Source: Porphyromonadaceae bacterium UBA7048
Lineage (GTDB): Bacteria; Bacteroidota; Bacteroidia; Bacteroidales; Muribaculaceae
Reading direction: 5' to 3'
Length of the DNA: 9,032 bases
Assembly: GCA_002493945.1 (NCBI GenBank)
Contig: DLAL01000009.1
Location: 1-9,032, forward strand
In this document: one piece after another, positions 1 through 7,541 of the stretch
How the letters are laid out: the number at the start of each line of letters is the position of its first letter
Numbering within the stretch: position 1 is the stretch's first letter
Program-made: the position numbers and the translations under genes
The notes under the pieces: generated by a model
Told to the model about the DNA's origin: nothing
Database searches by the model: none
The model's input: the letters and a program-made list of their open reading frames with translations, nothing else

Positions 1-2702
1 GCAGCCTGCGCCGCGGCTACGCGGGCGATGGGCACACGGAAGGGTGAGCAGCTCACGTAGTTCATACCGAGTTTCGCGCAGAAGATAACCGACGAGGGTT
101 CGCCGCCATGTTCGCCGCAGATACCTACCTTGAGGTCGGGGTTGGTGGCACGGCCCTTCTCAACGCCCATGCGTACGAGCTGGCCTACACCTGCCTGGTC
201 GAGGACTTCGAAGGGATCGGTCTTGATGACGCCGTGCTCCTTGTAGAACTTGAGGAACTTGGGAGCGTCGTCACGCGAGAAGCCGAAGGTCATCTGGGTG
301 AGGTCGTTGGTACCGAAGGAGAAGAAGTCTGCGACTTCTGCGATCTGGTCGGCGGTGAGGGCGGCACGGGGTACCTCGATCATGGTGCCGACTTTGTAGA
401 TGACGGATGCGCCCTGCTCCTCGAATACCATGGCGGCGGTGGTGTGGATGACATCAGCCTGGTTCTGGAGCTCCTTGAGCGAGCCTACCAGAGGTACCAT
501 GATTTCGGGGTGTACGTCGATGCCGCGGGCCTTGCAGGCGAGGGCTGCCTCGATGATGGCGCGGGTCTGCATCTCGGTGATTTCGGGATAGGTGATGCCG
601 AGACGGCAGCCACGGTGACCGAGCATGGGGTTGAATTCTTCGAGCGAGTCAACCTTGGCCTTCACTTCTTCGAGAGAGATGCCCATCTCTTCGGCCATGA
701 CTTTCTGGGTAGCGGTCTGGTGAGGTACGAATTCGTGCAGAGGGGGATCGAGCAGACGAATGGTCACGCCGTAGCCGTCCATAGCCTCGAAGATGCCTTC
801 GAAGTCGCCGCGCTGCATGGGAAGGAGTTTGGCGAGGGCTGCACGACGGCCTTCGAGGTCGCTTGCGAGAATCATCTCACGCACGGCCTTGATGCGGTCG
901 CCTTCGAAGAACATGTGCTCCGTACGGCAGAGACCGATGCCCTGTGCGCCGAACTTGCGGGCCTGCTTGGCGTCGCGGGGCGAGTCGGCGTTGGTGCGTA
1001 CGAGGGTCTTGGTGTACTTGGCAGCGAGGTTCATGATAGCGCCGAAGTCGCCGTCGAGTTCGGGTTCTACGGTGGGAACCTGACCGTCGTATACTTCGCC
1101 GGTGGAGCCGTTGAGCGAGATCCAGTCGCCTTCAGCGTAGGTGTGTCCGCCCATTTCGACGGTCTTGGCTACGTAGTCGACCTTGATTTCGCCTGCGCCG
1201 GAGACGCAGCACTTGCCCATACCGCGGGCTACTACGGCAGCGTGCGAGGTCATACCCCCACGCATGGTGAGGATGCCCTGGGCCACGGCCATACCGCGGA
1301 GGTCTTCGGGCGATGTCTCGATGCGGACGAGAACGACTTTGCGCTTCTTCTCGGCCCATGCCTCGGCGTCCTCAGCGGAGAACACTACCTGACCGGCAGC
1401 TGCACCGGGCGATGCGGGGAGACCCTTGGCTACGACAGTGGCACGCTTGAGTGCGCTCTTGTCGAATACGGGGTGAAGGAGTTCGTCGAGTTTCTGGGGT
1501 TCCATGCGGCGGAGGACGGTCTTCTCGTCAATGACGCCTGCGCGGAGGAGGTCCATGGCGATCTTGACCATAGCGGCGCCGGTGCGCTTGCCGTTACGGG
1601 TCTGGAGCATCCAGAGTTTGCCGTCCTGGATGGTGAACTCCATGTCCTGCATGTCTTTGTAGTATGCTTCGAGGCGGTCGGCGATGGCGAAGAGTTCCTG
1701 TGCGCATACGGGCATCGATTCCTCGAGCGAGGGATACTTGGATGCGCGGACTTCTTCCGAGATGCCCTGGAGGGCAGCCCAGCGGCGCGAGCCTTCGATG
1801 GTAATCTGCTGGGGTGTGCGGATGCCGGCTACGACGTCCTCGCCCTGAGCGTTGATGAGGTATTCACCGTTGAAGATGTCTTCGCCGGTAGCAGCGTCGC
1901 GGCTGAAAGCCACGCCCGTAGCGGAGTTGTTGCCCATGTTGCCGTAGACCATGGCCTGTACGTTGACGGCCGTACCCCACTCTTCGGGGATCTGGTTCAT
2001 GCGGCGGTAGATGATGGCGCGTTCGTTCATCCAGCTGTCGAACACGGCGCAGATGCCGCCCCAGAGCTGTTCCCATGCGTCATCGGGGAAGTCTTTGCCG
2101 GTGTATTCCTTTACGGCCGACTTGAAGAGACGGACGAGGTTCTTGAGGTCTTCAACATCGAGCTCGGTGTCGAGCTTGACGCCTTTCTGCTCCTTGACCT
2201 TGTCCATGATTTCCTCGAAGGGGTCGATGTCGGTTTTCTTTTTGGGCTTCATACCGAGCACAACGTCGCCGTACATCTGCACGAAGCGGCGGTAGCTGTC
2301 CCATGCGAAGCGGGGGTTGCCGCTCTTGGTTGCGAGCGACTCAACGGTGGCGTCGTTCATGCCGAGGTTGAGGACGGTGTCCATCATGCCGGGCATCGAG
2401 GCACGCGCGCCTGAGCGAACTGAAACGAGCAGGGGGTTGGCGGGATCGTTGAATTTCTTTCCGGTGAGCTCTTCGACGTGGGCGATAGCCTTCTTTACGT
2501 CTTCACGAATACGCGAAACGACTTCATCGCGGCCGTACTGGGTGTATTCGTTGCACACTTCGGTAGTGATAGTGAATCCGGGAGGCACGGGCATGCCGAG
2601 CAGGTTCATTTCAGCGAGGTTGGCACCTTTACCGCCGAGAAGGTTACGCATATCTGCATTACCCTCGGCTTTGCCGTCGCCGAATGTATAGACTCTTTTC
2701 AT
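1..2702 (-). CDS. ppdK: Pyruvate, phosphate dikinase (3' end cut by window edge)
   Basis: PPDK interconverts ATP + Pi + pyruvate and AMP + PPi + PEP in the cytoplasm, linking glycolysis, gluconeogenesis and PPi use. The ATG at 2702-2700 opens a frame starting MKRVYTFGDG. The N-terminal ATP-grasp domain shows GGKGANLAEM (K25) and SVRSGARASMPGMMDT (R96, residues 94-109). The central swivelling domain carries GGMTSHAAVVARG with the phospho-accepting His487; Thr485, two residues before it, is the site modified by regulatory kinases in other PPDKs. The C-terminal barrel has LCRTEHMF (R593) and CGEHGG (Cys862), then VSCSPFRVPIAR. These match Clostridium symbiosum H455, R561 and C831 with a steady offset of 31-32, so there is no frameshift between them. 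Residue 900 is the last complete codon; by that alignment only about five residues are missing. It is transcribed from its own promoter behind the nqr terminator. No Shine-Dalgarno is visible, as is usual in Bacteroidota. Confidence 0.98.
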   Translation of the reverse strand, partial: MKRVYTFGDGKAEGNADMRNLLGGKGANLAEMNLLGMPVPPGFTITTEVCNEYTQYGRDEVVSRIREDVKKAIAHVEELTGKKFNDPANPLLVSVRSGARASMPGMMDTVLNLGMNDATVESLATKSGNPRFAWDSYRRFVQMYGDVVLGMKPKKKTDIDPFEEIMDKVKEQKGVKLDTELDVEDLKNLVRLFKSAVKEYTGKDFPDDAWEQLWGGICAVFDSWMNERAIIYRRMNQIPEEWGTAVNVQAMVYGNMGNNSATGVAFSRDAATGEDIFNGEYLINAQGEDVVAGIRTPQQITIEGSRRWAALQGISEEVRASKYPSLEESMPVCAQELFAIADRLEAYYKDMQDMEFTIQDGKLWMLQTRNGKRTGAAMVKIAMDLLRAGVIDEKTVLRRMEPQKLDELLHPVFDKSALKRATVVAKGLPASPGAAAGQVVFSAEDAEAWAEKKRKVVLVRIETSPEDLRGMAVAQGILTMRGGMTSHAAVVARGMGKCCVSGAGEIKVDYVAKTVEMGGHTYAEGDWISLNGSTGEVYDGQVPTVEPELDGDFGAIMNLAAKYTKTLVRTNADSPRDAKQARKFGAQGIGLCRTEHMFFEGDRIKAVREMILASDLEGRRAALAKLLPMQRGDFEGIFEAMDGYGVTIRLLDPPLHEFVPHQTATQKVMAEEMGISLEEVKAKVDSLEEFNPMLGHRGCRLGITYPEITEMQTRAIIEAALACKARGIDVHPEIMVPLVGSLKELQNQADVIHTTAAMVFEEQGASVIYKVGTMIEVPRAALTADQIAEVADFFSFGTNDLTQMTFGFSRDDAPKFLKFYKEHGVIKTDPFEVLDQAGVGQLVRMGVEKGRATNPDLKVGICGEHGGEPSSVIFCAKLGMNYVSCSPFRVPIARVAAAQA

Positions 2703-2795
2703 TCGTTTGATATTTATGTGGTTTTCTGTTTAGGTTCCGGTTGATAAAATGACCTTGCGCAGCGGTTGCGAAAGTGTGTCTGTCATTGGTATCTG
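2703..2795 (-). promoter_or_regulatory. ppdK 5' leader with possible stem-loop
   Basis: This is the inferred untranslated leader of ppdK, about 85-90 nt from the predicted transcription start near 2790 to the ATG. In the RNA, AATGAC (2787-2782) can pair with GTCATT (2753-2748). That 6-bp stem encloses a small inner hairpin, CGCA (2770-2767) with TGCG (2761-2758). The rest, next to the start codon, is A-rich and looks unstructured, which suits Bacteroidota initiation. I do not recognise a known riboswitch, and the stem is short enough to have arisen by chance. Confidence 0.35.
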
Positions 2796-2830
2796 CAAAG
2801 GTAGTGATTTTAGCGAAAAGTGCCAAAAAG
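2796..2830 (-). promoter_or_regulatory. Bacteroidota-type promoter of ppdK
   Basis: Reading the minus strand, the -7 element is TACCTTTG (2803-2796), a full match to TAnnTTTG. Exactly 20 nt upstream is TTTG (2827-2824), inside CTTTTTGG (2830-2823), matching the -33 element. This is the spacing known for the Bacteroides primary sigma factor. The predicted start lies near 2790. The promoter sits just past the nqr terminator, so ppdK should be an independent transcription unit. Confidence 0.85.
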
Positions 2831-2864
2831 ATGCCTCTAAAAATTGTGATACCATCCAAATAAA

Positions 2865-2898
2865 TGTGCCGGAAAGGCCCTGAGGGGCTTCCGGCACA
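2865..2898 (-). terminator. Intrinsic terminator of the nqr operon
   Basis: A 10-bp perfect arm, TGTGCCGGAA paired with TTCCGGCACA, is extended by a 4-bp GCCC/GGGC stem after a 2-nt bulge, with a 4-nt loop. On the minus strand the hairpin is followed by TTTATTTGG, a short U-rich tail. It begins 26 nt after the nqrF stop codon and lies upstream of the ppdK promoter, as expected for the end of the nqr transcript. On the plus strand the hairpin is followed by a non-T-rich sequence, so it should act leftward only. Confidence 0.85.
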
Positions 2899-2924
2899 CT
2901 TGTGCGTATATCGCGGCGCTGATA

Positions 2925-4229
2925 TCAGCCGCCGAAATTGTCGTAGTGGATGTTGGCGGGATCCACGCCGAGTCCGTCGAGCATCTTGTTGACGGCGGCG
3001 CTCATCGGGCCGGGGCCGCACATGTAGTACTCGATGTCTTCTGGGGCGTCGTGGTTCTTCAGATAGGTGTCGTAGATGACCTGATGCACGAATCCGGGGG
3101 TATACTTGACTCCGGCGGCGTCGGCAGCAGGGTCAGGACGGTCGAGGGCGAGATGGAACTTGAAGTTGGGGAATTCCTTCTCGAGCTGGAGGAAGTCGTC
3201 GAGGTAGAACACTTCGTTGAGCGCGCGTGCGCCGTAGAAGTAGTTCATCTTGCGGTCGGTGGTCTTCAGGGTCTTGGTCATGTGCATGATCTGCGCGCGC
3301 AGAGGTGCCATACCGGCGCCGCCGCCTATCCACATCATCTCGTTCTTGCTGTCGAATATCGGGTGGAAGTCGCCGTAAGGGCCGCTCATGATGACCTTGT
3401 CGCCGGGCTTGAGCGAGAAAATGTAGCTCGATGCGATGCCGGGCATGACGTCCTGGAAGCCCACCTGAGGTTTCGGCTTGAAGGGCGGTGTGGCGATGCG
3501 GACTGTGAGCATGATGCGGTCGCCTTCGGCAGGATAGTTGGCCATAGAGTATGCGCGGACAGTGCTCTCCTTATTGGTGCACTTGAGGCTGAAGAGACCG
3601 AACTTCTCCCATGCGGGCAGATACTCGTCGCCGATGAGGCTGCGGTCGATGTCGGTGGCGTAGTCCATGGTGTACGGCGGAATCTTGATCTGAGCGTACG
3701 AACCGGGGAGGAAGTCCATGTGCTCGCCCTTGGGAAGGGCCACGATGAACTCCTTGATGAATGTGGCCACGTTGCGGTTCGAGATGACCTCGCACTCCCA
3801 CTCCTTGACGCTGAGGGCCGAGGCCGGAACCTTGATGTCGAGATTGTTCTTCACCTTCACCTGACAGGCCAGGCGCCAGTGGTCCTTGAGCTCGCGGCGC
3901 GTGAAGTGGACGCCTTCGGTGGGAAGGGCCTCACCGCCGCCTTCGAGCACCTGCACGCGGCACTGGCCGCAGCTGCCCTTGCCGCCGCAGGCCGAGGGGA
4001 GGAAGATGTTGTTGTCGGCCATGGTCGACAGCAGCGACTTGCCGGCCGGCGTGGTGACGGTGCGGTCGTTGTTGATGGTGATGGTCACGTCGCCGCTCTG
4101 CACCAGATAGCGCTTGGCGATGAGCAGCACGATGACAAGCAGAAGTGTCACGGCGAGGAAGAATCCCACGCCGGCCCCTACGGTAAGCCAGGCCGAATCG
4201 GGGAGCTGGCATAATATACTGAGTGCCAT
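2925..4229 (-). CDS. nqrF: Na+-translocating NADH:quinone oxidoreductase subunit F
   Basis: NqrF is the entry point of the Na+-NQR complex: it oxidises NADH, holds FAD and passes electrons through a 2Fe-2S centre. The 434-residue protein has one N-terminal membrane anchor (about 14-38), then a ferredoxin domain (about 46-135) with ligands C81, C87, C90 and C122. Their spacing CX5CX2CX31C is the same as in Vibrio NqrF. The ferredoxin-reductase part shows the FAD motif RAYSMA (225-230), NADH-binding GGGAGMAPLR (302-311), CGPGPM (404-409) and a terminal DNFGG. It is somewhat longer than the Vibrio protein (about 408 aa by memory); part of the excess lies before the ferredoxin domain and part between the FAD motif and CGPGPM. 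It is the last gene of the operon, starting at an ATG 9 nt after the nqrE stop. The separate ferredoxin-reductase subunit, together with nqrA, distinguishes the system from Rnf. Confidence 0.98.
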   Translation of the reverse strand: MALSILCQLPDSAWLTVGAGVGFFLAVTLLLVIVLLIAKRYLVQSGDVTITINNDRTVTTPAGKSLLSTMADNNIFLPSACGGKGSCGQCRVQVLEGGGEALPTEGVHFTRRELKDHWRLACQVKVKNNLDIKVPASALSVKEWECEVISNRNVATFIKEFIVALPKGEHMDFLPGSYAQIKIPPYTMDYATDIDRSLIGDEYLPAWEKFGLFSLKCTNKESTVRAYSMANYPAEGDRIMLTVRIATPPFKPKPQVGFQDVMPGIASSYIFSLKPGDKVIMSGPYGDFHPIFDSKNEMMWIGGGAGMAPLRAQIMHMTKTLKTTDRKMNYFYGARALNEVFYLDDFLQLEKEFPNFKFHLALDRPDPAADAAGVKYTPGFVHQVIYDTYLKNHDAPEDIEYYMCGPGPMSAAVNKMLDGLGVDPANIHYDNFGG

Positions 4230-4238
4230 AAGTCTGTC

Positions 4239-4856
4239 TTAGATTTTAATACCGAGGAAGCTCATGAATGCTATGCCCATAAGCGCGGTGATGATGAATG
4301 CTATGCCTACGCCGCGGAGAGGTGCCGGCACGTTGGAGTACTGGGCCACGCGCTCGCGCACGGCTGCCACTGCCGTGATGGCCAGAAGCCAGCCTATGCC
4401 CCAGCCGGCGCCGGCGCAGAGGGCCGTGCCCACGGAGGTGAAGTCACGCTGCTGCATGAAGAGCGAACCGCCGAGGATGGCGCAGTTCACGGCTATCAGC
4501 GGCAGGAAGATACCCAGCGACGCATAGAGCGCCGGTGCATACTTCTCGACGGCCATCTCTACCAGCTGCGTCATCGACGCTATGACGGCGATGAAGACTA
4601 TCAGCGAGAGGAAGCTGAGGTCGATGTCGGCGAACTCGGGGCTGAGCCACACCAGCGCGCCGCTGCTGAGCACGTAGGTGTTCAGCAGATAGTTGATAGG
4701 CAGGGTGATGGTGAGCATGAAGGTCACGGCGATGCCGAGGCCGAAGGCCGTCTTCACGTTCTTACTCACAGCCAGAAACGAACACATACCGAGGAAGTAT
4801 GCGAAAATCATGTTGTCGACGAAAATCGACCGTATGAACAAATTGAGATTTTCCAT
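4239..4856 (-). CDS. nqrE: Na+-NQR membrane subunit E
   Basis: This is an integral membrane subunit of the sodium pump, with about six hydrophobic helices over 205 residues. NqrE and NqrD are homologous to each other and to RnfA/RnfE. They sit as an inverted pair and jointly hold an iron-sulfur centre midway across the membrane. The two conserved ligand cysteines are present: C25 in FLGMCSFLAV and C125 in IAVNCAILGG. The N-terminus MENLNLFIRSIFVDNMIFAY is typical of NqrE and fixes the ATG at 4856-4854. The gene lies 22 nt after nqrD and 9 nt before nqrF. Position after nqrD and the VNCAILGG motif favour NqrE over RnfA; the presence of nqrA and nqrF settles it. Confidence 0.97.
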   Translation of the reverse strand: MENLNLFIRSIFVDNMIFAYFLGMCSFLAVSKNVKTAFGLGIAVTFMLTITLPINYLLNTYVLSSGALVWLSPEFADIDLSFLSLIVFIAVIASMTQLVEMAVEKYAPALYASLGIFLPLIAVNCAILGGSLFMQQRDFTSVGTALCAGAGWGIGWLLAITAVAAVRERVAQYSNVPAPLRGVGIAFIITALMGIAFMSFLGIKI

Positions 4857-4878
4857 AATAGAGTCGTTTTATGTCGGT

Positions 4879-5496
4879 TTACTGATTTTCCTGAAGGTCC
4901 TTGTTATAGCTGCGCTGCGCCCAGATGATGCAGGCCACCACGATGAGTGCCATCGGGGGGAGTATCATCAGGCCGTTGTTGACGTATCCGGCGTCGTAGA
5001 GGCACTGGGGGATGACCTGATAGCCCAGGAGCGTGCCCGAGCCGAGGAGCTCGCGGAAGAAGCCCGTGATGACCAGGATGATGGAGTAGCCTATGCCGTT
5101 GCCCACGCCGTCGAGGAACGAGGGCCAGGGGCGGTTGGCCATGGCGAAGGCTTCCAGACGGCCCATGAGGATACAGTTGGTGATAATCAGGCCGATGAAC
5201 ACCGAGAGCTGCTTGCTCACGTCATAGGCGTAAGCCTCGAGGAGCTGCGAGACGATGACCACGAGACCGGCCACCACCACGAGCTGCACGATGATGCGGA
5301 TGTTGGTAGGTATGGTGTTGCGGATGAGCGATATGATGACGTTGCTGAACGCAAGCACCGCAATCACCGACAGCCCCATGACTATGGCAGGCTCCAGCTT
5401 GGCCGTGACGGCGAGCACCGAGCAGATGCCGAGAATCTGCACAAGAACGGGATTGCTCTTGGAGAAGGGATTGAAAAATACGTTTTTATTCGACAT
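4879..5496 (-). CDS. nqrD: Na+-NQR membrane subunit D
   Basis: This 205-residue membrane protein is the partner of NqrE, with about six transmembrane helices. It supplies the other half of the intramembrane iron-sulfur site through C25 (ILGICSVLAV) and C108 (LIITNCILMGR). Other family marks are the segment LEAFAMANRPWPSFLDGVGN (114-133) and FFRELLGSGTLLG (146-158). The N-terminus, including NPFSKSNPVLVQILG, resembles NqrD proteins and supports the ATG at 5496-5494. It starts 21 nt after the nqrC stop and ends 22 nt before nqrE, so co-transcription is very likely. The leader before the ATG is A-rich with no clear Shine-Dalgarno. Confidence 0.97.
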   Translation of the reverse strand: MSNKNVFFNPFSKSNPVLVQILGICSVLAVTAKLEPAIVMGLSVIAVLAFSNVIISLIRNTIPTNIRIIVQLVVVAGLVVIVSQLLEAYAYDVSKQLSVFIGLIITNCILMGRLEAFAMANRPWPSFLDGVGNGIGYSIILVITGFFRELLGSGTLLGYQVIPQCLYDAGYVNNGLMILPPMALIVVACIIWAQRSYNKDLQENQ

Positions 5497-5517
5497 TTTC
5501 TTTTAGTTTTCAGGGGT

Positions 5518-6228
5518 TTACTTTGTGCTCAGCTTTTTGAGGAAAGCGCTGTACGGCGACAGGCAGTTGTCTATCATCTCGCCCACACCCTTGCTGGTGA
5601 TGGTGCCGCCGGATATACCGTCCACATAGTCCTCGTCGCCCTGAGGCTTGGTGCCGTTCTTCACTACGGCGATAGGCTCGAAAGTGCCGTCCTTGATGAG
5701 ATGCTTGCCCTCGAAGCGCTCGCTGAAGAAGGGTTTCTCGATTTCGGCACCGAGGCCGGGAGTCTCGCCCTGGTGGGCGAAGTATGCTCCGTAGACAGTC
5801 GTACCGTCGGCGTCGACCGACATATATCCCCAGATGGGTCCCCACAGACCGGCGCCGTACATCGGCATGATGTACTTGACAGAGCCGTCGGCGAGCGTGC
5901 ATACGTAGACGGGGAGCAGACGCTCGGCCGGAGCCTTGACACGCTCAGTGGCGATATTCACGTCGAATGCCTTCAGCGAGGGGTCGACCTTCTCGCCGCT
6001 TTCGTTGACTATATATGAATCGGTGATGTACTTCTGATAGTCGCTGATGATGTCGGCCTTGTCGGGGCTGATATTGACGCTCATCAGTATCTGGCGCATC
6101 TTGTCGGCGTCGGCATTGGCCTGCTGACGGTCCTTGAGCGATATGGAGGTGAATGCCAGGGCTGCGCCCACGAGCACCACGAGCACCACTATATATATGA
6201 TGGTGTACAGATTGCCTTGCTTGTTCAT
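5518..6228 (-). CDS. nqrC: Na+-NQR subunit C, covalent-FMN protein
   Basis: NqrC carries a covalently attached FMN on an extracytoplasmic domain and passes electrons from the NqrD/E iron-sulfur site to the NqrB flavin. The 236-residue protein has an N-terminal membrane anchor (about 8-28) and then a soluble FMN-bind domain. It includes GLWGPIWGYMSVD (127-139), HQGETPGLG (152-160) and the flavinylation motif DGISGGT (203-209). By alignment with Vibrio NqrC, Thr209 is the FMN ester site. The motif reads SGGT rather than the textbook SGAT. Its ATG overlaps the nqrB TGA as ATGA, suggesting translational coupling. Attachment requires an ApbE flavin transferase, which is not in this window. RnfG is a paralogue but is ruled out by context. 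Confidence 0.97.
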   Translation of the reverse strand: MNKQGNLYTIIYIVVLVVLVGAALAFTSISLKDRQQANADADKMRQILMSVNISPDKADIISDYQKYITDSYIVNESGEKVDPSLKAFDVNIATERVKAPAERLLPVYVCTLADGSVKYIMPMYGAGLWGPIWGYMSVDADGTTVYGAYFAHQGETPGLGAEIEKPFFSERFEGKHLIKDGTFEPIAVVKNGTKPQGDEDYVDGISGGTITSKGVGEMIDNCLSPYSAFLKKLSTK

Positions 6229-7448
6229 TGCCGTGCGGATTTAGCGGTTAACATTCGGCGGGTGCGGCGGCGCATGTTGGCCTGTACCACGCAGTAGTCA
6301 ATCAGAGGTGCGAAGCAGTTCATCAGCAGCACGGCGAGCATGGCGCCTTCGGGATAGCCGTTGTTGTACGTGCGTATGAGCACCGCGATGACGCCCACGA
6401 GGAAGCCGTAGATATACTTGCCCGTGCCTGTGCGGGCCGAGGTCACCGGGTCGGTGGCCATGAAGACCGCGGCGAAAGCGAAGCCGCCGAGCAGGAGCTG
6501 GTCAAGGGGCGACAGGAACGACGCCGGATAGGTCGGAGTGGCGAAGACATTGGCAATCCAGCCCATGAAGAGTCCGCCGGCGAAGACCGACACCATGATG
6601 CGCCACGAAGCCATGCCGGTGGCCAGCAGGATGACGGCGCCGATGAGGATGCAGAGCGTGGAGGTCTCGCCGAAAGAGCCGGGAATCAGACCGTGGAAGG
6701 CCTGCCACGTGTCGATGATTTTGCCGTCGATACCCGTCAGCTCGATATTCGGGCCGGTCTGCCCTACTATCTGACCCAGGGGTGTGGCGCCCGAGAAGCT
6801 GTCGGGAAGCGCCGTGCCGTAGCCGAAGGGTGTGCCCGAAGCGACGAACACACGGTCGCCCGACATCTTGGCCGGATATGCGAAGAAGAGGAACGCGCGC
6901 GTGATGAGAGCCACGTTGACGATGTTGTAGCCCGTGCCGCCGAACACTTCCTTGGCGAAGATGACGGCGAACGCCACTGCCACGGCGAGCATCCACAGCG
7001 GTACTTCGGCAGGGCATATCATCGGCACGAGAATACCGGTCACGAGGAAACCTTCCTGGATTTCCTCGCCCTTGATCTGGGCGGCGATGAACTCAATGCC
7101 CAGACCCACGATGTAGGCCACAGCCACGCGGGGCAGGATGGTGAGGAAGCCGTACCACATCAGCTCCCAGAAGGGGAAATCGGTCGAGCCCAGTGCGAGC
7201 CAGTGCTGATAGCCGGTATTGTACATACCGAAAAGGAAGCAGGGAAGCAGCGCCAGGATGACGATGATCATGGTGCGCTTGCTGTCGATGCTGTCGTGTA
7301 TGTGAACCGCTCCCGAGCGCGCCGATGTCGTGTTGGGCGTGTACAGGAAGGTCTCGAAGCCGTCGAATACCGAGTGGAAGGCGTGGAATCGGCCACCCGG
7401 CTCGAAGTTGGGCTTCACACGGTCGAGAAAGTTACGTAAGTTAGCCAA
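6225..7448 (-). CDS. nqrB: Na+-NQR membrane subunit B, flavin and quinone site (TTG start)
   Basis: NqrB is the large membrane subunit that holds a covalent FMN and a riboflavin and takes part in quinone reduction and Na+ transport. The 407-residue product has about ten hydrophobic segments. It shows KEVFGGTGYN (166-175), RAFLFFAYP (184-192), DSFSGAT (216-222) with Thr222 as the FMN site, and MATDPVTSARTGTGK (330-344). The start is inferred as TTG at 7448-7446: the frame has a TAA 12 nt upstream of it, no ATG occurs before residue 60, and the resulting N-terminus, containing LRNFLDRVKPNFEPGG, aligns with NqrB starts known to me. The gene follows nqrA after 93 nt and overlaps nqrC by 4 nt. RnfD is a paralogue, but the N-terminal soluble segment and the neighbours fit NqrB. 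Confidence 0.96.
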   Translation of the reverse strand: MANLRNFLDRVKPNFEPGGRFHAFHSVFDGFETFLYTPNTTSARSGAVHIHDSIDSKRTMIIVILALLPCFLFGMYNTGYQHWLALGSTDFPFWELMWYGFLTILPRVAVAYIVGLGIEFIAAQIKGEEIQEGFLVTGILVPMICPAEVPLWMLAVAVAFAVIFAKEVFGGTGYNIVNVALITRAFLFFAYPAKMSGDRVFVASGTPFGYGTALPDSFSGATPLGQIVGQTGPNIELTGIDGKIIDTWQAFHGLIPGSFGETSTLCILIGAVILLATGMASWRIMVSVFAGGLFMGWIANVFATPTYPASFLSPLDQLLLGGFAFAAVFMATDPVTSARTGTGKYIYGFLVGVIAVLIRTYNNGYPEGAMLAVLLMNCFAPLIDYCVVQANMRRRTRRMLTAKSARQ

Positions 7449-7466
7449 AACTCTAAGTTGTTATTT

Positions 7467-7500
7467 TTTCCGCAAGAAACTACACGGTGCTTGCCGGAAA
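7467..7500 (-). other. Stem-loop in the nqrA-nqrB intergenic gap
   Basis: On the minus strand TTTCCGGCAAG (7500-7490) pairs with CTTGCGGAAA (7476-7467): 10 base pairs with one bulged G and a 13-nt loop. The structure begins 41 nt after the nqrA stop and ends 18 nt before the nqrB TTG. What follows is A-rich rather than U-rich, so it is a poor intrinsic terminator. An RNA-processing site, a 3' stabiliser for nqrA mRNA or a translational control element are possible. No function can be assigned from sequence alone. Confidence 0.5.
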
Positions 7501-7541
7501 GGTTGGTTTGTTATTGTATAATCGGTTTATGTGGCGGAATA

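Noticed and set aside
108..2414. A 768-codon open frame on the plus strand across ppdK
   Set aside because: It lies wholly antisense to well-conserved ppdK and its product is rich in Gly, Val, Asp, Glu and Ala with no recognisable domain. This is the usual antisense shadow of a GC-rich, codon-biased gene.
2659..3021. A 120-codon minus-strand frame covering the nqrF-ppdK intergenic region
   Set aside because: It overlaps both flanking genes out of frame and crosses the terminator and promoter; the product is basic and low in conserved features.
2946..4214. A 422-codon plus-strand frame opposite nqrF
   Set aside because: It mirrors nqrF almost exactly, is rich in Val, His, Glu, Gly and Ala, has no family resemblance and has no promoter evidence.
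4693..6018. A 441-codon plus-strand frame spanning parts of nqrE, nqrD and nqrC
   Set aside because: It is antisense to three intact conserved genes and crosses their boundaries; composition is that of a shadow frame.
7446..7458. TAGAGTTTTG on the minus strand as an internal promoter for nqrB
   Set aside because: The spacing within the element does not fit TAnnTTTG, and it overlaps the nqrB start codon, leaving no room for a leader.
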